Part shown: positions 11,088 to 23,331 of the stretch, piece after piece
How the letters are laid out: each line of letters opens with the position of its first letter
Numbering within the stretch: position 1 is the first letter of the stretch
Assembly (NCBI RefSeq): GCF_021044935.1
Contig: NZ_JAJNMP010000002.1
Span: 434,001 to 498,000 of the forward strand
Reading direction: 5' to 3'
Length of the DNA stretch: 64,000 bases
DNA from: Agromyces cavernae
GTDB taxonomy: Bacteria > Actinomycetota > Actinomycetes > Actinomycetales > Microbacteriaceae
Translations under genes and position numbers: made by a program
Notes under the pieces: model-generated
The model's input: the letters and a program-made list of their open reading frames with translations, nothing else
The model's database searches: none
Told to the model about the DNA's origin: nothing

Positions 11088-11714
11088 TTACGACAGTAGC
11101 AGCAGCCCTGAGGTCTTCTCAGCCGCGGCCTGGAACCGCCGCTGCACGTTGTCCCAGTTCGCAATGTTCCAGAACGCCTTGACGTAATCGGCGCGCACGT
11201 TCTTGTAGTCGAGGTAGTACGCGTGCTCCCAGACGTCGAGCATGAGCAGCGGAACGAGGCCGGCGGGGAGGTTGCCCTGCTGGTCGAAGAACTGCGCGAC
11301 GATCAGGCGCTGTCCGAGCGAGTCCCAGGCGAGGACCGCCCAGCCCGACCCCTGCACGCCGAGCGCCGTGGCCGTGAAGTGCGCCTGGAACTTGTCGAAC
11401 GAACCGAACTGGTCGTCGATGGCCGCGGCGAGTTCGCCGGTGGGCTTGTCGCCGCCGTCGGGCGACAGGTTGGTCCAGAAGATGGAGTGGTTGACGTGTC
11501 CGCCGAGGTTGAACGCGAGGTCCTTCTCGAGCTTGTTGACATTGGCGAGGTTGCCCGAGTCGCGGGCTTCGGCCAACTGCGCAAGCGCCGTGTTGGCACC
11601 GGTGACGTAGGCCTGGTGGTGCTTCGAGTGGTGCAGCTCCATGATGGTGCCGCTGATCGAGGGCTCGAGCGCCGAGTAGTCGTAGGCGAGATCGGGCAGG
11701 GTGTAGTCAGCCAT
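11088..11714 (-). CDS. sodA: Superoxide dismutase (Fe/Mn family)
   Basis: This enzyme dismutates superoxide to hydrogen peroxide and oxygen in the cytosol. The 208-residue protein has the N-terminal ligand His in [13 protein letters not shown] (about residue 28), the second His in [10 protein letters not shown], and the C-terminal [19 protein letters not shown] segment with the Asp and His ligands near residues 170-175. [10 protein letters not shown] and the overall pattern favour a manganese or cambialistic enzyme, but metal choice cannot be settled by reading. AAGGAGA precedes the ATG. It has its own promoter and terminator and is placed between whiA and gap. Confidence 0.97.
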   Translation of the reverse strand: MADYTLPDLAYDYSALEPSISGTIMELHHSKHHQAYVTGANTALAQLAEARDSGNLANVNKLEKDLAFNLGGHVNHSIFWTNLSPDGGDKPTGELAAAIDDQFGSFDKFQAHFTATALGVQGSGWAVLAWDSLGQRLIVAQFFDQQGNLPAGLVPLLMLDVWEHAYYLDYKNVRADYVKAFWNIANWDNVQRRFQAAAEKTSGLLLLS

Positions 11715-11776
11715 TGCTTCTCCTTGTCAGATGCGCCGGGTACCCGGGCGTCTCCCCGGCATCCGCGGCTTTTCCG

Positions 11777-11782
11777 AGTCTA
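11777..11782 (-). promoter_or_regulatory. -10 element (TAGACT) of sodA
   Basis: TAGACT on the minus strand fits the TAnnnT actinobacterial -10 consensus and lies about 62 bases upstream of the sodA ATG. It would give a leader of about 55 bases. The leader contains a 12-bp palindrome (CCGGGTACCCGG), which could be an operator or a structural element. No clear -35 is visible. Confidence 0.45.
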
Positions 11783-11899
11783 TGCCCGTTGCGCGGACGG
11801 GTGTCCGCCGTTGACATCGAGCGGAAACGAGGGTCGGCGGATGTCCCGACCGATCACGATCATCGGCAGGTGAGCATCAGACGAATGAGCCGGTGACGC

Positions 11900-12880
11900 T
11901 CAGACCTCGTCGAGGTCGGCGGGCAGGCTCGCCTCGGTACCGGGAACGCCGAGGTCGGCGGCGCGCTTGTCGGCCATCGCCAGGAGACGGCGGATGCGCC
12001 CGGCGACGGCGTCCTTCGTCATGGGTGGGTCGGCGTGGTGGCCGAGTTCGTCGAGGCTCGCCTCGCGATGCGCGAGCCGCAGTTCACCCGCGTACTTCAG
12101 GTGCTCGGGAATGTCGTCGCCGAGCAGCTCCATCGCCCGCTCGACACGAGCGCAGGCGGCGACCGCGGCCTGAGCAGATCGGCGCAGGTTGGCGTCGTCG
12201 AAGTTCACGAGCCGGTTCGCGGTCGCCCGCACCTCTCGACGCTGCCGCAGCTCCTCCCAGTTGCGCACCGTCGCCGTCGCGCCCATGACCGCGAGCATCG
12301 CGCTGATCGCCTCGCCGTCGCGGATGACGACCCGGTGCACTCCTCGCACCTCGCGCGCCTTGGCGGAGATCCCGAGGCGCCCGGCGGCACCGACGAGGGC
12401 CATCGCGGTCTCGTTGCCTGGGCAAGTCACCTCGAGCGCGGCGGAGCGGCCCGGATCGGTCAGGCTCCCCTGGGCGAGGAACGCGCCGCGCCAGATGGCG
12501 GCGACCTCGTCGCGCGAACCCGTCGTGAGCTTGTTCGGAAGCCCGCGGACGGGGCGCCGCCGGGCATCGAGCAGTCCGGTCTGGCGCGCGAGGGTCTCGC
12601 CGCCGTCGAGCACCCTGACCAGGTACTGGTTCGAGCGTCGCATCCCCGACGGCGCGATGACCGAGACGTCGGGGCGCACGCCGTAGATCTCGCCGAGGTC
12701 GCGTGTGACTCGCCGCGCGATCGTGGGCGTGTCGAGCTCGGCCTCGATGGCGATCCGGTTCGAGATGATGTGCAGTCCTCCGGCGAAGCGCAGGACCGAG
12801 GCGAGTTCGGCGACCCTGACGCTCGTCTTCGATACCTCGACTCGCGCGAGCTCTTCTTTCACATCAGCGGTCAGTGCCAC
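11900..12880 (-). CDS. whiA: DNA-binding protein WhiA
   Basis: WhiA is a transcription regulator that controls sporulation-related septation in Streptomyces and is conserved in nearly all Gram-positive bacteria. The 326-residue protein has the LAGLIDADG-homing-endonuclease-like N-terminal part ([49 protein letters not shown]) and a C-terminal helix-turn-helix ([32 protein letters not shown]). A TTG four codons upstream (12892) is possible, but the GTG at 12880 gives the common VALTADVK start. It follows rapZ after 33 bases with no yvcK gene between, which is unusual. Confidence 0.95.
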   Translation of the reverse strand: MALTADVKEELARVEVSKTSVRVAELASVLRFAGGLHIISNRIAIEAELDTPTIARRVTRDLGEIYGVRPDVSVIAPSGMRRSNQYLVRVLDGGETLARQTGLLDARRRPVRGLPNKLTTGSRDEVAAIWRGAFLAQGSLTDPGRSAALEVTCPGNETAMALVGAAGRLGISAKAREVRGVHRVVIRDGEAISAMLAVMGATATVRNWEELRQRREVRATANRLVNFDDANLRRSAQAAVAACARVERAMELLGDDIPEHLKYAGELRLAHREASLDELGHHADPPMTKDAVAGRIRRLLAMADKRAADLGVPGTEASLPADLDEV

Positions 12881-12913
12881 CAGGTCGTCCAATCTGTGTT
12901 TCGGTCGTCGGCG

Positions 12914-13792
12914 TCATTCGCGGCCGAGGTCGCGGTGCTTGACGCTCACGGCGACGCCGGGCATCTTCGCGACGCGCTCGCTCAGTTCGCGCACGAGCGC
13001 GACCGAGCGATGCTTGCCGCCGGTGCATCCGATCGCGATCGTCGCATGTCGCTTGTTCTCGCGCTGGTAGCCGGCCATCACGGGCTCGAGCGCCTTCGCG
13101 TACGCGTCGAGGAACTCGCGCGCTCCCGGCTGGCCGAGCACGAATTCGCTGACCGCCTCGTCTTCGCCGGTGAGATGTCGGAGCTCGGGTGACCAGAACG
13201 GGTTCGGCAGGAACCTCGCGTCGGCGACGAGGTCGGCATCGGTCGGAGCGCCGTACTTGAACCCGAAACTCAACATGGTGACCCGCAGCCCGGCGTGGTC
13301 TTCGGGGGCGAACGTCTCGGTGATGAGCGTCGCGAGCTGGTGGATGTTGAGGTCGGAGGTGTCGACGACGATGTCGCTCGCCTCGCGGAGCGCCGCGAGG
13401 CGAGCGCGCTCGATGCCGATGCCGTCGAGCAGCGTGCCGTCGCCCTGCAAGGGGTGCGGGCGCCGAACCGACTCGAAGCGTCGTACGAGCACCGCATCGT
13501 TCGCATCGAGGAAGACGACCCGCACGTTGACGCCCGCCCGAAGGGCCTGGATGATGTCCTGCAACTCGTAGAAGAAGTCGCGACCGCGGATGTCGACGAC
13601 CGCCGCGATGCGGGGAAGCGAGGTACCGGCTCGTTCGACGAGCTCGACGAGCGGCCGCAGCATCTGCGGCGGGAGGTTGTCGACGACGTACCAGCCGAGG
13701 TCTTCAAGGGCGTTGCCGACCGTGGTTCGCCCTGCCCCGGACATGCCCGTGACGATCAGCATCTCCTGCTGCTCGGAGTCCCCCGCGGTCAT
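12914..13792 (-). CDS. rapZ: RNase adaptor / nucleotide-binding protein RapZ (YvcJ family)
   Basis: RapZ-family proteins are P-loop nucleotide-binding proteins. In E. coli RapZ guides RNase E to the small RNA GlmZ; the actinobacterial role is not settled. The 292-residue product has the P-loop [17 protein letters not shown] near residue 15, in which Arg takes the usual Lys place as in many actinobacterial members. It also has [12 protein letters not shown], the Walker B region [24 protein letters not shown] and the C-terminal [16 protein letters not shown] motif. GGGGAG precedes the ATG. It lies between uvrC and whiA. Confidence 0.94.
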   Translation of the reverse strand: MTAGDSEQQEMLIVTGMSGAGRTTVGNALEDLGWYVVDNLPPQMLRPLVELVERAGTSLPRIAAVVDIRGRDFFYELQDIIQALRAGVNVRVVFLDANDAVLVRRFESVRRPHPLQGDGTLLDGIGIERARLAALREASDIVVDTSDLNIHQLATLITETFAPEDHAGLRVTMLSFGFKYGAPTDADLVADARFLPNPFWSPELRHLTGEDEAVSEFVLGQPGAREFLDAYAKALEPVMAGYQRENKRHATIAIGCTGGKHRSVALVRELSERVAKMPGVAVSVKHRDLGRE

Positions 13793-13824
13793 CCTGCTCC
13801 CCTTCCGCGTGTCGACATCCCAGC

Positions 13825-15771
13825 CTAGCGGGGCACGGGCGCGCCGTCGGCGCGCAAGTGGCCGTGCACCGTCGTCGCGAGCGCCGGGCCGATGCCCTTC
13901 ACCTCGGCGATCTCGGCCTCGGACGCCGCGCGAAGTCGCTTGACCGAACCGAAGTGGCGCAGCAGCTCTTTCACCCGTGCAGGACCCAACCCCGGAATCT
14001 CGGAGAGCACCGTGCCGATGTCGCGCTTGCGGCGTTGACGCTGATGGGTGATCGCGAATCGATGCGCTTCGTCGCGGACGCGCTGAAAGAGGAAGAGCGC
14101 ATCGCTGTTGCGGGGCAGGATGACCGGGAAGTCCGCGTCGGGCGTCCAGATCTCTTCAAGCCGCTTGGCGATGCCGCACAGGTAGACGCCGTCGACGCCG
14201 GACTCGGACAGGGCGCGGGCGGCGGCGGCGACCTGCGGCTGGCCGCCGTCGACGACGAGCAGGTTCGGCCGATAGGCGAACTTCTTGCGCCGACCGGATG
14301 TCTCGGTGGTGTCCGTGCCGTTCACGTCGGCAGGCTCCGACGCCGCGCCCTCATCGTCATCGACGCCGGCCGGGCGGGCGAGGTACGCCAGCCGACGAGT
14401 GAGCACCTGGTGGATCGAGTCGGTGTCGTCACTCGAGCGGGGAATCGTGAACCGGCGGTACTCGTCTTTGCGCGGGAGGCCGTCTTCGAACACGACCATC
14501 GAGGCGACGATGTTCGTTCCGCTCAGGTGCGAGACGTCGTAGCACTCGATGCGGAGCGGGGCGTCGGCCATGCCGAGCGCCTCTTGAATGTCTTCGAGGG
14601 CTTGCGAGCGAGCGGTGAAATCGGCACTGCGACGCGTCTTGTAGAGCATCAACGTCTGCTTCGCGTTCTGGGTCGCCGTCTCGAGCAGCGCCGCCTTGTC
14701 GCCGCGCTGCGCGACACGGATGCGCACCTTGCGTTCGGCGAGGGTGCCCAGCCAGCTCTCGAGCGCCTCGGCGTCGTCGGGAAGCTCGGGCACGACGACC
14801 TCGCGCGGCGGCCGGATGTCGTCGCCGTAGGCGTTCTGCACGACGAAGTCGACGAGCTCGCCCAGCGGCACGTCGAGCTCCTTGTCGACCGTCCACGACC
14901 GCACACCTCGCACACGACCGCCGCGTACGATGAACTGCTGCACCGCGGCAGCGAGCTCGTCGTGTTCGATGCCGAACACATCGAGGTCGACACCCTCGCC
15001 GAGCACCATGGCGCTGCGCTCGAAGAAGGCGTTCGCGGCCTTCAGTTGGTCACGGAATCGCGCTGCCGCCTCATAGTCCTGGGCGGCCGCCGCGGTGAGC
15101 ATGCGATCGGTGAGCTCCCCCACGATGCGCCGGTCCTGGTTCTGCATGAACCCGACGAATCGATCGACGTTCTCGCGGTGCTCCTCGATCGTGACGCGAC
15201 CCGAGCACGGGCCGAAGCACCTGCCGATCTGACCGGCGAAGCAGGGCTTCCCGCTGGCGATCGCGCGCCGGTAGTCGGAGTCCTTGCATGTGCGGATCGG
15301 GAAGAGCTTCAGCAGGATCTCGAGCGTGTCGTTGATCGCCCACATCTTCGGGTACGGGCCGAAGTATCGCGCCCCCGGTATCTTGCGGTTGCGCGTGACC
15401 ACGGCTCGGGGTGCTTCATCGCCGAGCGTCACCGCGAGGTAGGGGTAGGACTTGTCGTCTTTGAAGCGCACGTTGAACGGCGGCTTGAAGTCGTTGATCC
15501 ACGTGATCTCGAGTTGCAGCGCCTCGACTTCGCTGCCGACCACCGTCCACTCGACCGATGCGGCCGTCGTGACCATGCGCCGGGTGCGCTCCTGCAGCGT
15601 GCGCAGCGGTGCGAAGTAGTTGGAGAGCCGCGACCGCAGGTTCTTGGCCTTGCCGACGTAGAGCACACGACGCTCGGCGTCGCGGAACCGGTACACACCG
15701 GGCGAGGTGGGGATCTCACCCGCCTTCGGCCGGTACGGGACGCCTTGGGTGCTCGACGGCGCTGTGCTCAT
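13825..15771 (-). CDS. uvrC: Excinuclease ABC subunit C
   Basis: UvrC makes both incisions around a DNA lesion after UvrA and UvrB have located it. The 648-residue protein has an N-terminal GIY-YIG nuclease ([26 protein letters not shown], residues about 20-45), a UVR helical pair near residue 210 that contacts UvrB, the RNase H-like endonuclease core starting [25 protein letters not shown], and a C-terminal helix-hairpin-helix tail ([30 protein letters not shown]-like). The frame is open upstream into uvrA, but the ATG at 15771 lies two bases after the uvrA stop and gives the family start. It is transcribed with uvrA. Confidence 0.97.
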   Translation of the reverse strand: MSTAPSSTQGVPYRPKAGEIPTSPGVYRFRDAERRVLYVGKAKNLRSRLSNYFAPLRTLQERTRRMVTTAASVEWTVVGSEVEALQLEITWINDFKPPFNVRFKDDKSYPYLAVTLGDEAPRAVVTRNRKIPGARYFGPYPKMWAINDTLEILLKLFPIRTCKDSDYRRAIASGKPCFAGQIGRCFGPCSGRVTIEEHRENVDRFVGFMQNQDRRIVGELTDRMLTAAAAQDYEAAARFRDQLKAANAFFERSAMVLGEGVDLDVFGIEHDELAAAVQQFIVRGGRVRGVRSWTVDKELDVPLGELVDFVVQNAYGDDIRPPREVVVPELPDDAEALESWLGTLAERKVRIRVAQRGDKAALLETATQNAKQTLMLYKTRRSADFTARSQALEDIQEALGMADAPLRIECYDVSHLSGTNIVASMVVFEDGLPRKDEYRRFTIPRSSDDTDSIHQVLTRRLAYLARPAGVDDDEGAASEPADVNGTDTTETSGRRKKFAYRPNLLVVDGGQPQVAAAARALSESGVDGVYLCGIAKRLEEIWTPDADFPVILPRNSDALFLFQRVRDEAHRFAITHQRQRRKRDIGTVLSEIPGLGPARVKELLRHFGSVKRLRAASEAEIAEVKGIGPALATTVHGHLRADGAPVPR

Positions 15772-15773
15772 CC

Positions 15774-18662
<2,889 letters not shown>

Positions 18663-18668
18663 CCTACG

Positions 18669-18691
18669 AGTCTAAAGAGACCCACCGACAT
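18669..18691 (-). promoter_or_regulatory. uvrA promoter: PafBC-type (RecA-NDp-like) DNA-damage promoter, leaderless
   Basis: On the minus strand ATGTCGGTG (18683-18691) is followed after exactly eight bases by TAGACT (18669-18674), and six bases later by the uvrA GTG. The mycobacterial LexA-independent damage promoter consensus is TTGTCRGTG-N8-TAnnnT, which matches at eight of nine upstream positions with the same spacing. Activation by PafBC is inferred from this match. Confidence 0.72.
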
Positions 18692-18717
18692 CGACGCCGG
18701 TGCCGCACCTGCTGAGA

Positions 18718-18733
18718 GCGAACATACGTTCGA
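18718..18733. promoter_or_regulatory. LexA (SOS) box upstream of uvrA
   Basis: GCGAACATACGTTCGA matches the Gram-positive/actinobacterial LexA palindrome TCGAAC-N4-GTTCGA at 11 of 12 positions. It lies four bases beyond the uvrB stop and about 55-70 bases upstream of the uvrA start, in the only intergenic space between the two repair genes. Confidence 0.8.
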
Positions 18734-18736
18734 TTC

Positions 18737-20803
18737 CTAACCGAGGTGGCCGGCCTTCTCCATCTGTCGGAGTTCCCGCTTGAGCTCGGAGACCTCGTCG
18801 CGCAGGCGCGCGGCAAGTTCGAACTTCAACTCGCCCGCCGCTTCGAGCATCTGCCCGTTGAGGTCGCGGATGAGCTCTTCGAGATCGTTGGCGCCCTCGG
18901 CGGCGATGCCCTCGCGTCGCAGGTTGGGCACCGGCGCCTTCGTGCGTGCATCGCGGCCGGCGAGGAACCGCGCGGTGTCGGCCTCTTCGCGCGCGAGCAC
19001 CTCGGTGATATCGGCGATGCGCTTTCGCAGCGGCTGCGGATCGATGCCGTTCACGCGGTTGTACTCGACCTGCTTCTCGCGGCGGCGGGTGGTCTCGTCG
19101 ATCGCGGACTTCATCGAGTCGGTGAGCACGTCGGCGTACATGTGCACCTCGCCGGAGACGTTGCGGGCGGCTCGACCGATGGTCTGGATGAGCGAGGTGG
19201 ACGAGCGCAGGAAGCCCTCTTTGTCGGCGTCGAGGATCGCGACGAGCGACACCTCGGGAAGATCGAGTCCCTCGCGCAGCAGGTTGATGCCGACGAGCAC
19301 GTCATACACACCCGCTCGCAGTTCGGTGAGCAGCTCGACGCGGCGCAGTGTGTCGACATCGGAGTGCAGGTACCGCACGCGCACGCCCGCCTCGGTGAGG
19401 AAGTCGGTGAGCTCCTCGGCCATCTTCTTCGTGAGGGTCGTGACGAGCACGCGCTCGTCACGCTCGGCGCGGATGCGGATCTCTTCGAGCAGATCGTCGA
19501 TCTGCCCCTTCGAGGGCTTGACGACGATCTGCGGGTCGACGAGCCCGGTGGGTCGGATGATCTGCTCGACGACGCCGTCGGCGATACCCATCTCGTAGCG
19601 GCCCGGCGTCGCCGAGAGGTACACGGTCTGGCCGACACGCGCCTTGAACTCGTCCCACTTGAGGGGGCGGTTGTCGAGCGCGCTCGGCAACCGGAAGCCG
19701 TGCTCGACGAGCGTGCGCTTGCGCGACGAGTCGCCCTCGTACATGGCGCCGATCTGCGGCACCGTGACATGCGACTCGTCGATCACGACGAGGAAGTCGT
19801 CGGCGAAGTAGTCGAGCAGGCAGTGCGGCGCCTCGCCCGCCTGTCGGCCGTCGATGTGGCGCGAGTAGTTCTCGATGCCCGAGCAGAACCCGATCTGCTC
19901 CATCATCTCGAGGTCGAACGTGGTGCGCATGCGCAGGCGCTGCGCCTCGAGCAGCTTGCCCTCGCGCTCGAGCTCGGCGAGTCGCTCTTCGAGCTCGATG
20001 CGGATCGTGCCGATCGCCCGTTGCATGACGTCGGTGCTCGCAACGTAGTGCGAGCCCGGGAACACCGGCACCGAGTCGAGCTTCGCGACGACCTGGCCCG
20101 TGAGCGGGTGCAGGCTGTAGAGCGCCTCGATCTCGTCGCCGAACATCTCGATGCGGATCGCGAGCTCTTCGTACACGGGGATGATCTCGATCGTGTCGCC
20201 CCGCACGCGGAACGTTCCGCGCGAGAAGTCGACGTCGTTGCGCTGGTACTGCATCGACACGAACTTGCGGATGAGCCAGTCGCGATCGACGCGCTGGCCC
20301 ACCTGGAGCGGCATCATCGCCCCGAGGTACTCTTCGGGGGTGCCGAGGCCGTAGATGCACGACACGGTTGAAACCACGACCACGTCGCGCCGGCTCAGCA
20401 GCGAGTTCGTGGTCGAGTGGCGCAACCGCTCGACCTCGGTGTTGATCGACGAGTCCTTCTCGATGAAGGTGTCGGTCTGCGGAACGTAGGCCTCGGGCTG
20501 GTAGTAGTCGTAGTACGACACGAAGTACTCGACGGCATTGTCGGGCAACAACTCGCGGAACTCGTTGGCGAGTTGCGCCGCGAGCGTCTTGTTGTGCGCG
20601 AGCACGAGCGTCGGGCGTTGCACCTGCTCGATGAGCCATGCGGTGGTCGCCGACTTGCCGGTGCCGGTGGCGCCGAGGAGCACGACGTCGGTCTCGCCCG
20701 CGTTGATGCGGCCGGCGAGCTCTGCGATCGCCTGCGGCTGGTCGCCGCTCGGTCTGTACTCGCTGACGACCTCGAAGGGGCGGACGGATCGAGTGGCCTG
20801 CAT
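18737..20803 (-). CDS. uvrB: Excinuclease ABC subunit B
   Basis: UvrB verifies damage by opening the helix with a beta-hairpin and then recruits UvrC. The 688-residue protein has the Walker A segment [14 protein letters not shown] near residue 40, the beta-hairpin region [28 protein letters not shown] near residue 95, helicase motifs in the second half ([54 protein letters not shown]) and a C-terminal UVR domain (about 640-685). The ATG at 20803 lies six bases after a TAGACT -10, so the mRNA is probably leaderless. Confidence 0.98.
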   Translation of the reverse strand: MQATRSVRPFEVVSEYRPSGDQPQAIAELAGRINAGETDVVLLGATGTGKSATTAWLIEQVQRPTLVLAHNKTLAAQLANEFRELLPDNAVEYFVSYYDYYQPEAYVPQTDTFIEKDSSINTEVERLRHSTTNSLLSRRDVVVVSTVSCIYGLGTPEEYLGAMMPLQVGQRVDRDWLIRKFVSMQYQRNDVDFSRGTFRVRGDTIEIIPVYEELAIRIEMFGDEIEALYSLHPLTGQVVAKLDSVPVFPGSHYVASTDVMQRAIGTIRIELEERLAELEREGKLLEAQRLRMRTTFDLEMMEQIGFCSGIENYSRHIDGRQAGEAPHCLLDYFADDFLVVIDESHVTVPQIGAMYEGDSSRKRTLVEHGFRLPSALDNRPLKWDEFKARVGQTVYLSATPGRYEMGIADGVVEQIIRPTGLVDPQIVVKPSKGQIDDLLEEIRIRAERDERVLVTTLTKKMAEELTDFLTEAGVRVRYLHSDVDTLRRVELLTELRAGVYDVLVGINLLREGLDLPEVSLVAILDADKEGFLRSSTSLIQTIGRAARNVSGEVHMYADVLTDSMKSAIDETTRRREKQVEYNRVNGIDPQPLRKRIADITEVLAREEADTARFLAGRDARTKAPVPNLRREGIAAEGANDLEELIRDLNGQMLEAAGELKFELAARLRDEVSELKRELRQMEKAGHLG

Positions 20804-20809
20804 GCTCCA

Positions 20810-20832
20810 AGTCTAGGAGCGGCCACCGACAC
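20810..20832 (-). promoter_or_regulatory. uvrB promoter: PafBC-type DNA-damage promoter, leaderless
   Basis: GTGTCGGTG (20824-20832) is followed after exactly eight bases by TAGACT (20810-20815), and six bases later by the uvrB ATG, all on the minus strand. This fits TTGTCRGTG-N8-TAnnnT at eight of nine upstream positions. The element overlaps the coaE stop codon region. Confidence 0.72.
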
Positions 20833-21443
20833 TAGGCCCGGCTGCGCTCCTCGACGATGCGGGCCCAGAGTGCGTCGGCTTGGCTCATGGTGTGCGCCAG
20901 CGTGCCGTCGGTGTCGATGACGACGTCGGCGATCTCGAGTCGCTTCGTGTTGTCGACCTGAGCGTCGACCCGCGCCTCGGCCTGCAGCGCGTCGAGGCCG
21001 CGTTCCTCGACGAGTCGCTTCACCTGGGTGCGGCGCGGTGCGTTGGTCACGACGATGAGGTCGAACGGGTGGTCGACGGAGGCCTCGACGAGCAGCGGTA
21101 CGTCGTAGACGACGACCGCCGACGGGTTCTCGGCCTCGGCCTTCGCGATGAGGCGACCGGAGAGCTCGCGGACGGCGGGGTGCACGATGGCGTTGAGCCG
21201 CGCCCTCGCGGCGTCGTCGCCGAAGATGTGCTTGCCGAGTTTCTCTCGATCGAGTGTTCCGTCGGCGCGCAGGAATTCGGCGCCGAACTGCTCGACGATG
21301 GCCGCGAGCGCCGGTGTGCCGGGCTCCACCACGCGTCGGGCGAGGTGATCGGCATCGAGGTGCACCGCCCCGTGTTCGACCAGGCGCCGCGCGACCGTGG
21401 ACTTTCCAGAGGCGATGCCGCCCGTCAGACCGATGAGATACAC
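20832..21443 (-). CDS. coaE: Dephospho-CoA kinase
   Basis: CoaE phosphorylates dephospho-CoA at the ribose 3' hydroxyl, the last step of coenzyme A synthesis. The 203-residue protein begins MYLIGLTGGIASGKSTVARRL with the Walker A motif at residues 8-15, then HLDADHLARRVVEPG and VVYDVPLLVEA. It is a single-domain form of normal bacterial length; some mycobacterial CoaE proteins carry an extra GrpB-like domain, which is absent here. The GTG start at 21443 follows a TAGAGT -10 by six bases, which indicates a leaderless transcript. The gene lies directly upstream of uvrB. Confidence 0.96.
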   Translation of the reverse strand: MYLIGLTGGIASGKSTVARRLVEHGAVHLDADHLARRVVEPGTPALAAIVEQFGAEFLRADGTLDREKLGKHIFGDDAARARLNAIVHPAVRELSGRLIAKAEAENPSAVVVYDVPLLVEASVDHPFDLIVVTNAPRRTQVKRLVEERGLDALQAEARVDAQVDNTKRLEIADVVIDTDGTLAHTMSQADALWARIVEERSRA

Positions 21444-21449
21444 AGCACT

Positions 21450-21455
21450 ACTCTA
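21450..21455 (-). promoter_or_regulatory. -10 element (TAGAGT) of leaderless coaE
   Basis: TAGAGT on the minus strand ends six bases before the coaE GTG start, the spacing expected when transcription begins at the first base of the start codon. No TGTCGGTG element is present here. Confidence 0.55.
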
Positions 21456-21458
21456 ATC

Positions 21459-21686
21459 GTGACGATCTCGAGAGGATCCCCGGTCGCGACTCCGTCGCCG
21501 ACATCGCGCAGACCTCGTCCGTCCACCGCGGGCGCCGGAAGCTTCGCACTGGCCTTCGCGGCGATCCTCGCTCCCGTGCTCGTGATCCTCGGCATCGTGC
21601 TCATCGTGGTCGTCGTGATCCTCCTGGTGCGCAGGCGCCTGTCGCGGAGAACCGGGAGCACGGAGCATCCGTCGTCCGCTCGCTGA
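21459..21686 (+). CDS. Possible small single-span membrane protein (unrecognised)
   Basis: This is the only candidate gene in the 330-base gap between coaE and rpsA. A GTG at 21459 would open a 75-residue frame with a polar Ser/Pro/Arg-rich N-terminal part (about 1-25), one strong hydrophobic stretch (FALAFAAILAPVLVILGIVLIVVVVILLV, about 28-57) and a basic tail RRRLSRRTGS. The pattern suggests an Nout-Cin membrane anchor by the positive-inside rule. It is divergent from coaE. I see no clear ribosome binding site, and the GC-rich background makes chance ORFs common, so it may not be real. The rest of the gap holds only the rpsA terminator. Confidence 0.4.
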   Translation: MTISRGSPVATPSPTSRRPRPSTAGAGSFALAFAAILAPVLVILGIVLIVVVVILLVRRRLSRRTGSTEHPSSAR

Positions 21687-21723
21687 TCGCGAATCGGCGG
21701 CTCGGATGCCCCGAAGTCAAGCA

Positions 21724-21757
21724 CGAAGGCCGGCTCCCTGACGGGAACCGGCCTTCG
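21724..21757 (-). terminator. Terminator hairpin downstream of rpsA
   Basis: A 10-bp perfect inverted repeat (21724-21733 with 21748-21757), extended by an inner CTCCC/GGGA pairing, begins about 17 bases after the rpsA stop. It would also serve the plus-strand small frame ending at 21686 if that is real. Confidence 0.8.
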
Positions 21758-21773
21758 GAATCGCGGATCGCGA

Positions 21774-23225
21774 CTAGTTGTTGCTCGAGAGCTTCTCGCG
21801 CAGTGCCGCGAGCGACGCGTCGTCGGCGAGGGTGCCCGCGCCGGCCGAGTCGCTCGAGTACGACGCACCCGCCGAGGCGAACGAGTCGTCGGCGACCGCA
21901 GCAGCGTTCGCCTGGGCGACCTGCTTCTTGTGCGCCTCCCAACGAGCCTGGGCCGCAGCGTAGTCCTGCTCCCACTTCTCGCGCTGGGCCTCGAAGCCCT
22001 CGCGCCACTCGTTGGTCTCGGGGTCGAAGCCCTCGGGGTACTTGTAGTTGCCCTGCTCGTCGTACTCGGTGAGCATGCCGTAGAGCGCCGGGTCGAACTC
22101 GGTGCCCTCGGGGTCGACGCCCTCGTTCGCCTGCTTCAGCGAGAGCGAGATGCGGCGACGCTCGAGGTCGATGTCGATGACCTTGACGAAGACCTCTTCG
22201 CCGACCGACACGACCTGCTCGGCGAGCTCGACGTGCTTGCCGGACAGCTCGGAGATGTGCACGAGGCCTTCGATGCCGTCTGCCACGCGGACGAACGCAC
22301 CGAACGGAACGAGCTTCGTGACCTTGCCCGGTGCGACCTGGCCGATCGCGTGGGTGCGGGCGAAGACCTGCCACGGGTCTTCCTGCGTCGCCTTGAGCGA
22401 CAGCGAGACGCGCTCGCGGTCGAGCTCGACGGAGAGCACCTCGACGGTGACCTCCTGGCCGACCTCGACGACCTCGCTGGCGTGCTCGATGTGCTTCCAC
22501 GAGAGCTCGGAGACGTGGACGAGACCGTCGACGCCGCCGAGGTCGACGAACGCACCGAAGTTGACGATCGACGAGATGACGCCCTTGCGGATCTGGCCCG
22601 GGTGGAGGTTCGCGAGGAACGTCGAACGCGACTCGGACTGCGTCTGCTCGAGGAGCGCGCGGCGCGAGAGCACGACGTTGTTGCGGTTCTTGTCGAGCTC
22701 GAGGATCTTCGCCTCGATCTCCTGGCCCAGGTACGGCGTCAGGTCGCGCACGCGGCGAAGCTCGATGAGCGACGCCGGGAGGAAGCCACGGAGGCCGATG
22801 TCGACGATCAGGCCGCCCTTGACGACCTCGATGACCGAACCGGTCACGACGCCGTCGGCTTCCTTGATCTTCTCCACGTCGCCCCACGCGCGCTCGTACT
22901 GCGCACGCTTCTTCGACAGGATGAGGCGGCCTTCCTTGTCCTCCTTCTGGAGAACGAGGGCCTCGACGGTGTCACCGACGCCGACGACCTCGCTGGGGTC
23001 GACGTCGTGCTTGATGGAAAGCTCGCGCGAGGGGATGACGCCCTCGGTCTTGTAGCCGACGTCGAGGAGGACCTCGTCGCGGTCGATCTTCACGACGGTG
23101 CCCTCGATGAGGTCGCCGTCGTTGAAGAACTTCAGAGTCTTCTCGACCGCGGCGAGGAAATCGTCAGCAGATCCGATGTCGTTGATTGCGACCTGCTTGG
23201 GCGCCTTGGTCGTTGCGGTTGTCAT
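21774..23225 (-). CDS. rpsA: 30S ribosomal protein S1
   Basis: S1 binds mRNA on the small ribosomal subunit. The 483-residue product has four S1 RNA-binding domains starting near residues 33 (GDLIEGTVVKIDRDEVLLDVGYKTEGVIP), 120, 205 (RKGVISSIVNFGAFVDLGGVDGLVHVSELSW) and 290 (APGKVTKLVPFGAFVRVADGIEGLVHISEL), then an acidic, Ala/Ser-rich tail, as in other high-GC Gram-positives. It lacks the six-domain layout of E. coli S1. The frame is open upstream, but the ATG at 23225 gives the family start MTTATTKAPKQVAINDIGS. A leader of about 100 bases with a 10-bp inverted repeat precedes it. Confidence 0.97.
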   Translation of the reverse strand: MTTATTKAPKQVAINDIGSADDFLAAVEKTLKFFNDGDLIEGTVVKIDRDEVLLDVGYKTEGVIPSRELSIKHDVDPSEVVGVGDTVEALVLQKEDKEGRLILSKKRAQYERAWGDVEKIKEADGVVTGSVIEVVKGGLIVDIGLRGFLPASLIELRRVRDLTPYLGQEIEAKILELDKNRNNVVLSRRALLEQTQSESRSTFLANLHPGQIRKGVISSIVNFGAFVDLGGVDGLVHVSELSWKHIEHASEVVEVGQEVTVEVLSVELDRERVSLSLKATQEDPWQVFARTHAIGQVAPGKVTKLVPFGAFVRVADGIEGLVHISELSGKHVELAEQVVSVGEEVFVKVIDIDLERRRISLSLKQANEGVDPEGTEFDPALYGMLTEYDEQGNYKYPEGFDPETNEWREGFEAQREKWEQDYAAAQARWEAHKKQVAQANAAAVADDSFASAGASYSSDSAGAGTLADDASLAALREKLSSNN

Positions 23226-23256
23226 GTAGTGAATGCTCCGTAAAGGACAAAATCGA

Positions 23257-23298
23257 GCCCATCGCGCGGGAGAGCGTATGTTTGATTCCGCGATGGGC
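23257..23298 (-). promoter_or_regulatory. Inverted repeat in the rpsA mRNA leader
   Basis: A 10-bp perfect inverted repeat (GCCCATCGCG at 23257-23266 with its complement at 23289-23298, 22-base loop) lies in the predicted rpsA 5' leader, 31 bases upstream of the start codon. It could form a stable stem in the mRNA. A role in S1 autoregulation is only a guess, by analogy with other ribosomal protein leaders. Confidence 0.5.
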
Positions 23299-23331
23299 AT
23301 GCGGACAGGGATGTCACACGAGTGACGCTCC

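Noticed and set aside
11714-11896. 60-residue plus-strand ORF between sodA and whiA
   Set aside because: No ribosome binding site, low-complexity composition, and it overlaps the sodA promoter and leader.
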